Positions 47,100-60,500 are shown, counted from the first letter of the stretch. The stretch is 64,000 nucleotides of DNA from Epiperipatus broadwayi (GCA_028023455.1 JAQFVV010000021.1:124001-188000); one strand, 5' to 3'. Translations and numbers: made by a program. The notes: generated by a model not told the origin, from the letters alone.

Positions 47100-47219
47100 T
47101 TCGACTCGATGATTAATAGAACTGTATAAATCTAGTTCTAATGGGCGAGAATTACTATCAGAATTAATATTATATTATTTGCACAAAGCAAATGGAACAA
47201 AGAAGCTCATCGAGTCGAA
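47100..47219. repeat. 13-bp perfect inverted repeat, 94-bp spacer
   Basis: ttcgactcgatga at 47,100-47,112 and its inverse tcatcgagtcgaa at 47,207-47,219. GC-richer than surroundings; a possible TIR of a 120-bp element or an RNA stem. Confidence 0.6.
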
Positions 47220-48683
47220 GAATTGTTGGCATATAATTAAAAATAAATGACATTAATAAATCACACAATAAATATATATATAATATAGTAAATGAACCGC
47301 CATCGTAAGAAAGGAAAGTTAAATTTAAGGACTAGAGATTGAGAGAATTACTATGAATTTAAAACGCATAAATAAAAGAAGGTTTTGTACAGATTCACAT
47401 TAAAGAATGAAAAGAGCTCTTAAAGGAAGTGTAAAGTAAAGTTCGGAATGGCCAGAGTCACGGTTCTTTATGGAAATATTGAAACAGTGAGATTTGTATT
47501 CGAATCTCAAGTTTCACCTTTTTCTGTCATCTCTCACTGACCGGTCTATCCCGCCCAAATTTAAACTTTTGATATCGGTTTGTGTGTGTAACAATATTAA
47601 AAATGTACAAATATGTGTAGAATTCAACATAAACATGCACACATTTCGATCTCAAATTAAAGGCAATAAATACGGATAAAGTAATATAATTTAGATTTCT
47701 TTAGCTAAATAAAATTTTGTGTAATATTAATCATTTATTTTGAATTTATAAAGTCCGTATTTATTGCTTAGTTTAAATTTCGTTAAATAATAATTCTAAC
47801 AAAATCTGATGCATTAATTAATTAAAGTTAAAATAATTTTATTCCCTTTTGTCTTTGAAAATTTAAAAGCATCGGTCAGTGATAGATAATAAATTAATTA
47901 TAGCAAAATTCCAAAAGAATGTAATTAACGAATGTAAAGAAAAACAAACAATAGCACAGCAAATTTCTTTCTAATTAAAAACCAGCAGAGCATTGATTGT
48001 CCTGAGGGCAAGAGAAGTAAAATCTAAAAATATCTCAAGAAAAATTAAAAGATCAAGATAAGAAAAAGGAGGCCATCTTAGACTTGCTGGAGACTTTCAC
48101 TTGAATTTTAGCTTTGCTCTCGAGTGGAGAGTCTAAAAATATCTTAAAGTAAATTGATACTGCAAGGTATGACCGAGTAAGCACCGAAATTATTCTCCAC
48201 CGGGAGATGGCCCACCATATGCCGAGCTTCACCTTGCCCATCGTAAAAACACCAAAATGATCTGCTGCCTGAAATAAACAAGAAAGCCGCTGCTGTTAAA
48301 AATCAATAAAACAACATGCCCAGGACAAGAAAGAAAACCTCTAATTACGAACAATCTGCTATTAAACCAATGGACGAAAACATCTTGTAAAACAGGTACC
48401 TGTGTGTGTATTCCAAGTTATAGAGTACTGTAGTAATAATAAGCTATAGCTCATCTCCTATTATTTGTATAACTTCGAAATGTTAAAATTGTAATTTTGA
48501 GAAACTAAAATTTGAGAATTCGTGTAATCTGTAAATTTCTCGCATAATCTAGCTTACCCTCCCTCTATCACTTCTTAGGTGTGTATTTCTTAAATCTACA
48601 TTTCATTTATAATTATCATTGAAATATTACCTTCTCATAATTATCTTAGTTTTAAAGCTAAATCCATAATCGCTTGAACAGTA
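47220..48683. other. Less AT-rich DNA, no gene recognised
   Basis: Frames at 47,494-47,679 (+) and 48,053-48,241 (-) have moderately protein-like composition but no start context or domain that I can defend. Confidence 0.4.
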
Positions 48684-48754
48684 AATGCGTGTCGAGTTAT
48701 CATTAATATTTGCTTTTATAAATAACTTAAATTTCATATAAATCGACACGCATT
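48684..48754. repeat. 12-bp perfect inverted repeat
   Basis: aatgcgtgtcga at 48,684-48,695 and tcgacacgcatt at 48,743-48,754. Confidence 0.6.
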
Positions 48755-48984
48755 CCAAGAATCAGTTATTATAATGCAGAGTCTACTCCTCCGTAATAGC
48801 TGGCATACTCGCTGTAATAATTCCCTTTTTAGATATTTTTTTATTATTAAATGTTAATGAATAATTATGTAAATTTCATTTCTTTGAGAGTCACCAATTT
48901 TCTTTCAGTCAACGGTGATAATGTTGGGCTGAGTTTGAAATCTAGTTAAATATTACCACAATCTTTTAGATATTATACATGTGT

Positions 48985-49285
48985 TACGTTTTGAAGCCCC
49001 GATGGCTCATTCCACGCCATGAATACTCCGGATTCTCTAGGGTTGAATTAACCCCAGTCGTCCTACACAAGCGGACATGATAATGTTCCCGTAGGGCTTG
49101 ACGACTGTCACGCAGCCAGCTGGCAAATTGCGACACTAACCGCTTGTCCCTGGTTATGCTCATGTGACACCTTACCTCTTCGGGTCGTGGCAGAGACCAA
49201 CCTGAAACCCTTATAACTTATTCACGGCATTGCAGTTTCAGCGCTGCCATTTTACATCGCCCTTCTAAGGCGTACCATGTGTTCT
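48985..49285. other. GC-rich island with potential crossed helices
   Basis: About 300 bp near 50% G+C in otherwise AT-rich DNA. Two 8-bp helices can form: cagtcgtc (49,055) with gacgactg (49,100), and acaagcgg (49,067) with ccgcttgt (49,140). They interleave like a pseudoknot. It could be a SINE, an LTR part or a structured RNA. No A/B box and no frame found. Confidence 0.4.
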
Positions 49286-51052
49286 TTTATTTAGTTTATT
49301 ATTCTCTCTATCACTCCGCCTCGGCATTATCTTCATCATATACTCTCAAATAAATGTTTGCCCATTGTCGTAAAATAAATATTTTATTAAATAAATATAT
49401 GTCCACCATTACTGATGACTCTTGCAGTGCAAAGTATAAATTCCTTACAGCACGCATTAGAAATACTCACTCGAGAACCCTAGGTAGCTAGATTATGCCT
49501 TCATATAAATAAATGCTCCTTATCAATAAATGTATTTTTATATATATAATATTACCAATTAGCTGTTGAGACTTTGAATTTAAAATATGATTAATAACAT
49601 TAATAATGTTTTCTTTTATTAAATACGTAAATAAATAATTCTAAATATACGTCTGTAGTTAAGTTTTCATTTATTCGATGCCCATTATAGACATTTCCTC
49701 GATTATATATATTAATTAATATTCGTTTGATTGTTGGCCAACTCGGAAACAAAACCCATGAATCTCGTGCATCTCCCTGACCACCGTGCCTAAAGAAGTG
49801 TTTACTTATGTCGCATCAGAGGCATTATTCCGTAGATTGTATTGTGGAACCAATAAACTATGTTCAAACTCAGTATTAACGGTGGCTTCGCTACTCGATG
49901 GTGCTGCTGTTCTGTGTGGTGGTCGAATTCTGCAATATGTTAACGAGATACACGTGTTTTGACTGTTACAATATATTACCATTTCTTTTGGGCTGGTTCC
50001 TTAGTTTACACATCCGGGTTGGTAAAACATAGGCACTCATTTGGTCGATTACTTGAACATCATTTTATTGATTTTTCATGATCTTAGCAGGATGATTGGT
50101 CCGGAAAGTATTTAGCAGCCTCATTGAAGATTTTCAGGGGACTTCAGGAACCATAGCCAGATTCCTGACATTTATCCCCTCACCATGGTAGGAACACTAT
50201 TTGAATTCATGATCTTAAAACGTACAGAATTTAATGGCACTTTTCTACAACAAAGATGGCTTCTTCCTTCTCCAAACTTTTCAGAGCTATTTATACTGTA
50301 TCTGATGCCTTCGGGCTAGTGCTTCTTTCATTTTCGATGTTACAAGTTTTTACTAATTGATTTTAGATACATTCCTTTGATAAGGCTTTCAAACTCATTA
50401 ACTTGAATTCATTTTCTAATTAGAAAATGAATTTTTAAATCTAAAAACGATTTTAATTAGGAAATCCTTACATTTTAAATACTTATCTTTTTTTTCTAAT
50501 TAATAAAATATTACCCATTGTTTTGGAAAGGAAAAATCTGAAAGCTTATCGAAAGAATGTAGCTTTTAATCACTAAAAATTTTAACAAATTATTTAAAAC
50601 TAAAATTAAAACATTCCAGACGCAATGAAACTTTCGAACAATTATATATATTTAAATATTTATAAATATATATGCACAATCCATGCAGTTGTAATATATA
50701 TAAATTCATGAATAATTTTATCATGAATTTATTAATAGCACCGATTAATTTAAACCTTAAACTAATTAATTTTAATACACATATATAAAATAGTTTTTCT
50801 TTAAGAAAACTAGCGTGGATTGACCATATAATGCCTCATTGCCTCGGAAATTTAAGGTTAGTACTAGGGTTTGAAGTGGGCTTATGGCTAGATGTCATGA
50901 AGCTAGGATTGAACTCAGATCCAACTGCTTCAATATATATTACAATATGGATCTAATATAAACAACGAATACCAATATTCAAATACAATATTTTATTATA
51001 TGAAAACTTCCAAAAATAGTTTCCAATTTTGACTGACAAACAGCTCTCTTTC
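49286..51052. other. Mixed DNA, possible tRNA-like relic, no gene
   Basis: At 49,735-49,790 the minus strand shows ggtggtcagggagatgc and gggttttgtttcc, weakly like A and B boxes of the SINE at 23,182. A 26-bp perfect palindrome lies at 50,408-50,433 (attcattttctaa and its inverse). From 50,300 the DNA is AT-rich again. Confidence 0.35.
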
Positions 51053-51548
51053 GATTGTGTTTCTATATTGGACTATTTCAGTCATCTAATATGAGTATTG
51101 AATATCTTTAGAAAAAATTAACTTTATTTAAACATTCCAAATATTGTTAGTAATAGCACATCAAACAGGTTGGAATATGCACAATGTTTTGAGAGATATT
51201 ATTCTCCCCTCTTCTTCAGGTGTTGCTGGCCTGACCAGTGACAGTACTAGCATGGGAATCGAATCTGGACTTTTTGGCAGGATGGCTCAGTTTGTTAGAG
51301 CATCACCTTAAATCCAATACTCAAGAATCTAAGGGTCCAGGTCTCGATTACCATGCTAGTACTGTCACTGTCAGGCCAACAACACCAGAAGAAGAATAAT
51401 ATCTCTTGAAATATTGTGCATATACTAACTTGATGTGCTATTACTAACAATTGAATGTATTTGGAATATTTAAATAAAGTAAAAATTTTCTAAAGATTTT
51501 CAATAATATTAGATGATGAAAATAGTCCAATATATAAATACAATTAAA
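51053..51548. mobile_element. Palindrome with tRNA-like sequence at its centre
   Basis: Arms of about 200 bp (51,053-51,265 and 51,340-51,548) are inverse copies with scattered differences (aacattccaaata, attgtgcatat, gacagtactagcatgg). The centre (51,276-51,355, plus) is tRNA-like, with A-box GGATGGCTCAGTTTGTTAGA and B-box-like GGTCTCGATTACC. The left arm keeps the inverse of the B-box end (gggaatcgaatctggac), so two tRNA-related elements were joined tail to tail. Confidence 0.65.
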
Positions 51549-52289
51549 ACACCATCATCACAAACCTTCAGGAAAGCTTTCTTCCAAGTTTTAAAATACA
51601 CAATAAATATAAGTACCATTATCTTATAGATCTAAAAAACCTCATAATTCTACACATCAGTGGTCAACATTTTTATATGACAATCATGAACTTTTAAAAT
51701 AATGGAGAGAATATTTTGATTATCTTTGAATAAAGATACAAAAATTTCAAACAGTGTCTGTTACTGGTAAATCTATCATATCAAAAGATTTCTCCAAAAA
51801 TATCCTATGAAGCTTCAGGATCTTTGTATGATCTTAAAAGTGAGAAACAGGAATACTGGAGATTTAAAATATAGTGGCAATATTTTAGCTTTAAAATTAC
51901 TGATACATTATTTGAAAATATATGGACTCATCAAGTTGTGCCAACTCAAATTAGGAATGCTTTTTTAGGTATACTTTTAATTTATAAAAATAAAAAGGAT
52001 GAAAAGAAATTTAGTGTTTGTTGTAGAATAACCATTACAAACCACAATAGCATAAGCATTTTCAAGGATTTTATTAAGTTGTTTTATATATGAGTAGTTA
52101 ATAGAAACATAAAGACTTGCAAACTTATTTGACCTACTGACACCCTTTTTCAGAAAAAAATGCTTAATGCCTCACCCCCCCTCTCAAAATTCTATCTTCT
52201 TTAAGTGAACAAACAGAAAATATAATGACAAATTTGCATTCTTTTATGAATGTATATTTCTAGCAATGGGTCACAATGCAGTAAAAACA
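51549..52289. other. AT-rich DNA, nothing recognised
   Basis: No motif. Confidence 0.5.
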
Positions 52290-52590
52290 GAAGCAAATTT
52301 TTCATACAGTAGTGCCACCCAGTGCACCCCTTATTAATCAATGGATGCAAGAAAATCTAGGTTTAGTATCTTCAGATCCAAAGCTCCTCACTGATGAAAA
52401 TCATAAACTAGAAACTAGTCAGGATATTGGATGAGTAGGCACTAGGTAGGGATTTTACACACAAAACCCTTTGTATCTATTGATTACTAAGGTTTATACT
52501 GGGTGGCACTACTATATGGAGTTTGATACTATTTTAATAGCTTGTGTAAGCATAAAAAAATAATGATCATATGATGTTTTAGTGGTACAA
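52290..52590. mobile_element. HHR family-1 inverted pair, decayed
   Basis: Positions 52,290-52,355 are family 1 in minus orientation (tcatacagtagtgccaccca...aatcaatggatgcaagaa). From about 52,371 the plus-oriented unit runs through the hammerhead to gggtggcactactatatgga and on to catatgatgttttagtgg. Same head-to-head design as 35,248-35,657 but older. Confidence 0.65.
52376..52432 (+). ncRNA. Hammerhead ribozyme, family 1, decayed copy G
   Basis: AUCCA, UCCUCA, CUGAUGA, GAA, AC-UA-GU and C are intact, but stem II is replaced by AAAUCAUAAACUA without pairing and the 3' stem I strand has lost two bases. Not expected to cleave. Confidence 0.5.
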
Positions 52591-53319
52591 CAGTAAAAAA
52601 AAAAAAAAGAAAAATTGTAAATAACACACCTTGGAACTTTAAATTATAAAAATATTTTTTAAAATCTACTATCACATTATGCAAGAACATTAAAAAAAGA
52701 ACGATTATAAAAAAAAAAAAAACCTACCAAATTGTTAATGTTCAATTCCATTTTTGTCAACAGCATTCCTTAAATCACTCATTAGCTATTTGCTACTGCT
52801 TACAATTTTAATTATCAGATTTGTGACAACACTGCATCCATGTTCCATTAAATATGAAGAAAATGCAATTAAAAATCTTAGTCTCATAATTCATAATTGA
52901 GAATAAAGTGTAAGCACCCATTTTTGCTGCAAGACTGTTGATAAGCATTTTTGAATTTAAATTTCAGTTCTCATTTATTGTTCTGTCTATTAGTTCTTAA
53001 TATAGTTTTGGAGATTGTATTTGTACTTGAAAAAGGATCCAAAACCCAATTAGGTATGTTCATTCAAGGAATATTTTCAAACTGCTGATTGAAATCAAAA
53101 TGGAGGATCTCCAAGTATTTATAATAGACAAGTAACCTCTTCCCCACATTTTTCTATTGTTGATCAATTTGGAAACTAAATGAATTCCCTTCAAATTTCA
53201 TTTGTACAAAAGACGTTTATCACAAACATGAAAGTAAAAGGTTTTCATTTTCATTTAGTTCATTTTACCACCTTGGTTAGTTTAGATTTATTTCATTAAA
53301 TTAATTAAACAAGTCTGAG
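52591..53319. other. AT-rich DNA, nothing recognised
   Basis: Poly-A tracts near 52,597 and 52,710. Confidence 0.5.
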
Positions 53320-54920
53320 AAATAAGCTGTGACATTTTGGGAATCAATCAAGCAGATTCAAGCATTGTATTTGTTTTTTCCAATCCATAACTTATCTGCA
53401 TCAAAATGTCACTATTTCATCCAGTCCATATGTGGATTCTTTCTAGGTCTTTTACAACATCCTGGAATCCAACTGAAGATTTCAATCATCAATCTATTAC
53501 CATTTCTTTCAGAAATGTGTCACCTATCTCCATTTCAGTCTCTTAATTCTTTAAATGTTACCTATTTCTACCTGTTCAGTCTACTCTCAACCAAGTATTT
53601 TACTTTTGACCTCCATATATCTCTAAATACTTCCTGCATCCAATAATTACAAATTCTTGCACTTGGTGGCACTGCTGTATGGAGAGTTTGGTACTCAATT
53701 TTCATACTTCTTTTATTTAAACATTTTATTGTTTCAGTACAAAATTAATTAGTAAATTGCTAACGTGTTTGTAAAAACCGCATTTCTTGCAGTTCATAAC
53801 AGAATATCAGTTATATTATTAATTTAGTTAATTTTGAAACATTTTCAAAGTCTGTCAATACTCTAAAACAATTACCAAGTTCAGATTTAAATCCATTTGA
53901 GGTTTCTGAAGATTAGGAATATCAACAGTTAATAACTTTTTATTATTATTAATTTTTGTCTTTCTAATTTTGCAATAATATGTATCTAATCACTTACTAA
54001 TTGATATTCACTTCTTACAATAAATCTATTAACAACATTACAATCCTGAAATGCATGTTTTCTATTAGTCATCATATAATCCAATTTTGCTGTACCTTTA
54101 TTTGAATGTTTTCATATCAACACCATTTTTCTCAAAGAAAGAATTTATAGTATGCAATTTTGGGGCAAATTCCATTATATCTTCTATCATTTCTCTCACC
54201 ACAATTAAATTTTTCTCACAACAATCTCATCTTTCAATTGTTTTCCAATTCTAGAATTAATGTCTTCTGTGACATTTAAAATGACTTCTGATCTGATCAA
54301 ACACCTTTTGTATATCTCTATAAAAAATCCTCTACTTTTTCAATACAATGACAATAATCTCTTCCATTAAACTCATTAACCAATCATGCCAATCTTTCTG
54401 ATATACCAATTTTTATATATAATGAATCTCACTCGACATGGACTTACTATAGTTGTGGCTTTTACAATAAACTATATATCCACTTTTCGTATCAATCACC
54501 TCTTCACTTTTTCTCCCAATTTCACAAAGTCCAACAATGTCCCATTTAATATTAGACAGTTTTTCTTCCAATTTATATAATTTTTCTTCACTTGAAAATA
54601 TTCTGCAGTTTTTAAGTATTTATATAAAAGATCAACATAGAATGGTAGCCTGGATTTATCACCTTTTCCTTTCAGACCTCAAATACTGCTTTGCCTGATA
54701 ACCCTACAGCCTTCAGGAAGTAAAGGAGTAAAATTGTTTGTTAATCTGTTATGATTCTCAATACTGAATAAAGAAAAATCATACGCACACACATTCATTT
54801 TGTCTTCAAGAATAATCAACTGATGTTTCAGTTAAAAATTTATTAGATAATTATGACGAAAGATCAGTGCTTCTTGGTTTTAAACTCAGGCGTAAAAAAA
54901 CATCAAAATGGTTGCTAAGT
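53320..54920 (-). pseudogene. RTE-type LINE remnant: AP endonuclease and C-terminal tail, RT missing
   Basis: From high to low coordinates on the minus strand: EEKLYKLEEKLSNIKWDIVG with GYIVYCKS (endonuclease start), then VYAP-like and EKVEDF, then LHTINSFFEKNG, then KLDYMMTNRKHAFQDCNVVN with KLERQKLI (endonuclease end). Next comes a gap where RT should be, and finally ERNGNRLMIEIFSW with CKRPRKNPHMDWM, the RTE C-terminus. Frameshifts and stops are frequent. The RTE protein normally has an APE nuclease followed by RT; the internal deletion plus a family-1 fragment at 53,655-53,700 lie where the RT is lost. Confidence 0.65.
53655..53700 (+). repeat. HHR family-1 fragment
   Basis: ttggtggcactgctgtatgg followed by agagtttggtact matches the end of the plus-oriented family-1 unit. 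Lies inside the RTE remnant. Confidence 0.6.
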
Positions 54921-57900
54921 GTTGGTGAGCATTCTATTTACTAAATAAATAATCAATAACAATTGCCCTGACCAAAACATACGGAATGGACAGTGGAAAT
55001 TGGCCTTGCTCAGTTCATTTAAGACCTTACAGACGACGAATTAAAAGATATTCTTTCATTTCTTTTCTACAGCCATTAATTATTATTAATTCTTTATGAG
55101 GCTATATATTATCATATCATTTCAAATGTTTTTATTAATACGTTTCAGAAATATATGGTGAAATAAAAGTTTTAACTATATGTAAAAATGACAAAACACA
55201 TGGGGAAAAGAGAAGAAATTTGATTAACGATACCATATGTTTATGCTTAAATACTTCAGACATATTAATTTTTAAATTTATTTCTAGATTAGGAATGATA
55301 TCATAATCTCTTGCCCAATAAATGATCAGTAATAACCATTAACATATTTATGTCGTTAATATTTGGAGATCAAACTGCAATATTTAAAAATGAATCAAAA
55401 ATCTTGATACTTAATAATTAACCAAAATGTCATGTTTGTCATGTTTATATAAGCATCTCTATGAATATAAATACTTAGTTTTAATAGGCTAGTGTGCTTT
55501 CCATGTAGTAATCATAATCGTGGGCTCAAACTGTAGTAACAGTTGCTGGAGTAAACTTTATTTATATCCAAATATTCCAGTACATGCTATATGATTAATC
55601 CAGTAACTACTATTATAATTATAAGCGTTGACTAGAGTGTATTTTACCGAAGGTGCCGTGAGCTATTAAAATTAATATTTCCATAAGGACAGATGCATAC
55701 ATATAAATCTCATATTTGGATTATATATGAATATAAAAATCCATACTTTACTTATAGGGGTTGCCTTAGCAATAGATTAAAGATTTATGTTGTAGATAAA
55801 TTTGGATTGTTATCATGTGATTTATATATATTTTAACGGAACAGGTCCTGACCTTACATGTTAGTAGATTTGATAGATCATCAGAGTGGTTGAGAAAGCG
55901 TATCTAGAATTTCTAAATTTATAGACTCACGACCACTCCGATCTCATTCCAGGAAGATGATGTATTAACTCACACACATGTATTAAAAATCTACCTGTAT
56001 ACTCATCACTTTTCTCCATCTTTAATTTCCGTTAATCCCGGAATTCAATTTAGGGAGAATACACATATTTTACTTCAGAATATATCAATATCACTATCTA
56101 TAATGATGAGTATGTTATAAATTGAGAACTGAACACAGAAAAAACACAAATGACAGTCTTTAATTTAAAATTAGGTATTTAACACATTTATTTACAATGA
56201 CGTTATAATAAAAATAAATAATTTGTTTAGATATTGATAAATATTCTTTGTGTATTAGGGTTAATATCATTAATCCTATCGCTGTTTCCCTTAAAAGAAT
56301 AATCACCCAATATCCATACTAACAAAAAATTTAAATTGCTTGCTAACTTAAATTTTATCAAAATCGTAATTTATTATCTCCAATAAGTTTATTGATAATT
56401 TTATATCAATAACACGGTGATGGTATGGAATCCTCCCTTCAACTGTGGTTGGTTTCTACAAAGATAGAATAGATCATTCACACTAGAGATTATTAACCAT
56501 GTACACTGAAAAACAAATAACTAAATGATAAAATGATTAGTAATAACAAGCAAACAAAAAAAACAAAACACAAATAACAGTCACTGGCATTTAATGTATA
56601 ATAGGGTAAAATCTTCTCTCTCGTTGGATGATGATTAAATTCATCTATAAACAAGTTCATACCTGAACCTATACTTTATTTCAATTTACAAATAAAGCTA
56701 ATAGTGCCTTTCCCTTTTCTAACCTATCCCAAGTTTACACCCCTCTTCAATCTATAGCAAAAGAAAGAAATAAACACAAATATTGATACATAAAATAAAA
56801 ATATGATGTCTACCTAATATCAATTAAGAGTCCATAAGAAATATGTCCTAAAAATTATAAATGTCCTCAATGATCCAGTTCATGTTTCAGTTGATGGGGT
56901 TTGAGTGTTCTAGAACATACATGATGGTGATCAGAATTTCTTCATACGGCCTGTTTGAGATATTAAGTTTGCAGCTTTACATCTAAATAGTAAAGTTGGT
57001 GTTGACCACAGTACTGATGAATAAATGCTATATCAAATTAAATTTGGTTTTGGCGGGTACAGTTCCATGGGTAATGATTTTCTTCCCCTGATGTAACTTC
57101 ATTTTTAGCAGCACATGGTTGAATGTATTTCTATATAAGTAGTTGGTAAAAGTTATTGAGTTTGTTGAGAAGCAAGATATTTGTTATTAGAAATATCGAA
57201 TTAGAATTGATCTACTCTCTGGTTCAAACTTAAAAATACTCTTGAAATATTGAATAAAGCTATTTTTGGGATTTATAATTCAAAATCCTATAATTGGTTG
57301 GTTTTAAATCCATACACCTTTAATCTAGCTTTAATTCGTATCCACTGAAATATTTCCGTTAATATTTTACTTTGATGATGGCTGATTTCTCTATTCCAAC
57401 CGGAAATTCAATTTTTCCATTAAAAAAATGTACACAATTAGCCGATAAGAGTTTTTGATTTTTGAGGTTGTTCTACTTAATGTAAATTTGATGATTTCAA
57501 ACAGCCGGTTCGTGTCACGCATTAGTTAATTATTTATATCACTTGTTATGATTAATATATATATATATACAAGATGGATTAAATTTGACCATCCTTTCTT
57601 TGCATTGTTGTGATGTGTGTAAAATAAACAATTGATGAGAGGTTTATAGTTTAGTTTAGATTATGCAGATATCATATATTTATTAAATGTTTAATTCAAA
57701 AAAATTAAACATTTAATTATAGAAACAAATAATTGTTTCTCGGCTATAGTGCTTGTGACCAATTTAATCTTTTGGTAATAAGTTTTATTTGATTTGCACT
57801 CTCATTATACATATAGCTCGCTTTCTATTAACTGTAGAGAATGTTGTTATTGCAGATCTTGGGTTTGAATTAGATAAATGTGTTTTTAATGGTTTTGGAG

Positions 57901-59944
57901 GGGTGTAAGACCACATTTTACAATATATTGTACATTTTTAATAACTTAAGGTATGTAAATGTTATTAATTTACAATTCACAGCATCTGAAGTTTTTTTAA
58001 CAGAGTATTTTATGAATTTCCCGCATAGGTGGTCTCTTGGTTGTTTGTCATAGTCACATGTTCTTCCATTTTTGGAATAGTTTTTTTTTTTGCCTAAGGT
58101 CATGTCAAAAGCATATGAATGAGATACAAAACTCTCATGGAATTACCCCCGCCACAAATCATACCATTGTTTTATCAAACGCTCAAAAAAATCAAGAAAC
58201 GTGACCAGTCTTTGATGACAACTGGTCTTTAACTGCTCTTTCCTTTTCCTGATTATCAACTCCCACCTACCCAGCATTATAGAATAGGAAATTCTAAAAG
58301 AAAATATTCATGTTTATATAAAAAATGCTTATTCCATTAAACAAGTTCTTAGAATCTCTTCACTATACCTAACCACATAAGAGTATAACAATTGTACTCT
58401 CATAACAAAATCTAGCCAGATGACAAATAGAACATTATACAATCATATTATTGTACAATTTATTCATTTATCTATCCTTTATTAGTATGTAATCACTATT
58501 TATTGTTAATAAAACTTTTGTTGAAATGAAAACCTATCTCTTGATTGAATTTAGAATTAGTGTTAAGAACACAACTCCTGCAATTACTGAAAAATGTTTT
58601 CAAGATAGTGGGGAAAGTGTGTGTAATGGTAGCAATTATGTTAAAATATGACAATAGATTTAGGCAGTTTTAAAACTTCAATAATGTTAGTTTTTTTTTT
58701 ATAATAATATAGTTACTATAAGACTGCATCAATTATACAAAACACATTGTTATAATGTAAACTTCATATGAAGGCATATATCGCGGCACAGTAATAGCTC
58801 GTAACCTACTAAACTAAAATATTGAATGAACTTTGAAACAGTTTTAAAACTTTGCTTTGATGTAGCACCTAATAGCCAACGCTGGTACCAATCCAGTAGT
58901 GGACAGTAAATGGATATCTATTTAATTACAGGGATCAGATGTGTATTGATGGACTGACCATAAAAAATAAAACAATACGATTAAAATATGAACTTTTTAC
59001 TTCTCATCACCAGTGCGAGTGTCATAAATTCACACACACACACACCTCGTTACTTACACTGACATTGTATATATACTCATAAATGCGTTCCAAAATAATA
59101 ATAATTAAATAAATTTAATCATTATATATAAGTCCATTAAAAACTTCTCAAATACATATATAAATTCATTTTGCTATATAAATCCCCTTTCAATACTTAA
59201 ATACAAAATATAATTCTAACTAATGGATCTTTGAAAAAAATATAATAGTAGAAAACAAAAATGGGGGGGGGGGGGCAATTGCTTTATAAAAAAAAAGACA
59301 TCTGGTTTATATATATATATGCAGACACCTAAGATGTATAATAAATAATCGTCGTTAATTGAAGCTTTCCATATACGGCACTTCAATTTTTAAGAGGCAA
59401 TAATTATATATGATTGCACTGTTACATTATGTAAAAACATTTAAACTCTCTTTAGCACACACACACAAAGATTTTAAAAAGTGTAAAAGAACATAAAATA
59501 TATTTTTTTTTATAATTTCCATTATTTTTTAGTACTCACGTCATCTAAAATAAACAAATATCCTGTAAATCAATGAATAATAGCCACCTGCCTGTCAAGA
59601 TCTGTTACGATACTTTAAATAGTTATATTTATAATAAAAGCACTTCAAAAAAAAAAAAAAAAGACGAAATCAATTAAAAAAAGATGTCAAAATGTCACTA
59701 AAATGACACCAAAAGAGAACTACAAAGAAGAAAATTAAATTTCTCAATATTGAAACAAAGCTTCACCTAGCTTTTAATAGTAGTTTGCGTATGTTTTGTT
59801 GTTTTTTTCTTCGTTTGTTTTCCTCAAAATGTTTTTAAACAATTCAATTGAATTTTTTTTTTTTTAATATGCTGCATTTATTTTTAAAAATTTCTAGCAT
59901 GCACATACACACAAAATTGGAAAATTTTATATTCTTCCTAAGAT
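54921..59944. other. AT-rich DNA, no gene recognised
   Basis: 5 kb with only minor structure: a weak tRNA-like or hairpin patch at 55,876-55,950 (atcagagtggttgag and a near-inverse), a perfect hairpin at 57,683-57,716 (taaatgtttaatt and its inverse) and TA runs. Confidence 0.45.
59263..59275. repeat. Poly-G run of 13
   Basis: A 13-base G homopolymer in very AT-rich DNA. Confidence 0.9.
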
Positions 59945-59949
59945 AGTCA

Positions 59950-60040
59950 AATGCCTGCGTAGTTTAATGGTAGACATCAGAGCTCAAGACTCCTGAATTA
60001 TGCTTCCAGGCCTACCACGGGACTTGAACCTCGTATAAAA
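59950..60040. repeat. tRNA-like patch, relic
   Basis: Plus strand TGCGTAGTTTAATGGTAGAC resembles an A-box, and the minus strand of 60,021-60,034 contains a perfect B-box (GAGGTTCAAGTCCC). The two are on opposite strands, so this may be another inverted junction of tRNA-like elements. Confidence 0.3.
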
Positions 60041-60179
60041 CTCTCAAGCAATAAATCATTCGATTTTTTTTTTCATGGCGCATTAAACATATTCATTTCT
60101 ACAATTATATTTCGTTTTCTTTATATGCATGGGCAATGATGCATTAAAAATGCATCCACAAACTGTGATATAAATAAAT

Positions 60180-60500
60180 AAGGGATTCAAATTCAGACTT
60201 TTACACGACCCTCAAATCTCCATGCCATCTCATATTGCTGAACCACCTGATCACACACATGTTGAAAAAATAAACAATCACTAATAGCAAACATCAGTTA
60301 GTTCAGATTACTATCTCCACACATAGCTTTATATTAAGATAACCAATCTTCATACTTTAATGGATAGGCTTCAAACTACTCAAACCCATAACTCTTCAGC
60401 CGTCCATTTCATTAAAAATCTGATGATGAAAGTTCAAAGGCCACGTTAATGCCAAGGTTTGCAACCTACCCACATTGACGTTAGTAATTCTGACCCTCAT
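60180..60500 (-). mobile_element. HHR family-2 copy, ribozyme deleted
   Basis: The minus-strand unit starts at ctgatgatgaaagttcaaag-side DNA near 60,440 and ends in a tRNA-like part with gaatttgaatccc at 60,183-60,195. The hammerhead is reduced to ACUAACUGAUGUUUGCUA without GAA, so it is a dead copy. The body (tgaagcctatccatt, aatctgatgatg) helps define the full family-2 unit. Confidence 0.65.

Noticed and set aside
48053-48241. 62-codon minus-strand frame with protein-like composition
   Set aside because: No homology I recognise, no splice context; too short to call.
53329-53646. 105-codon plus-strand frame
   Set aside because: Antisense to the RTE C-terminal remnant on the minus strand.
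60417-60432. CTGATGATGAAAG in the family-2 body (also at 29,147 and, inverted, at 2,712)
   Set aside because: No stem II between the two words, so it is not a hammerhead.
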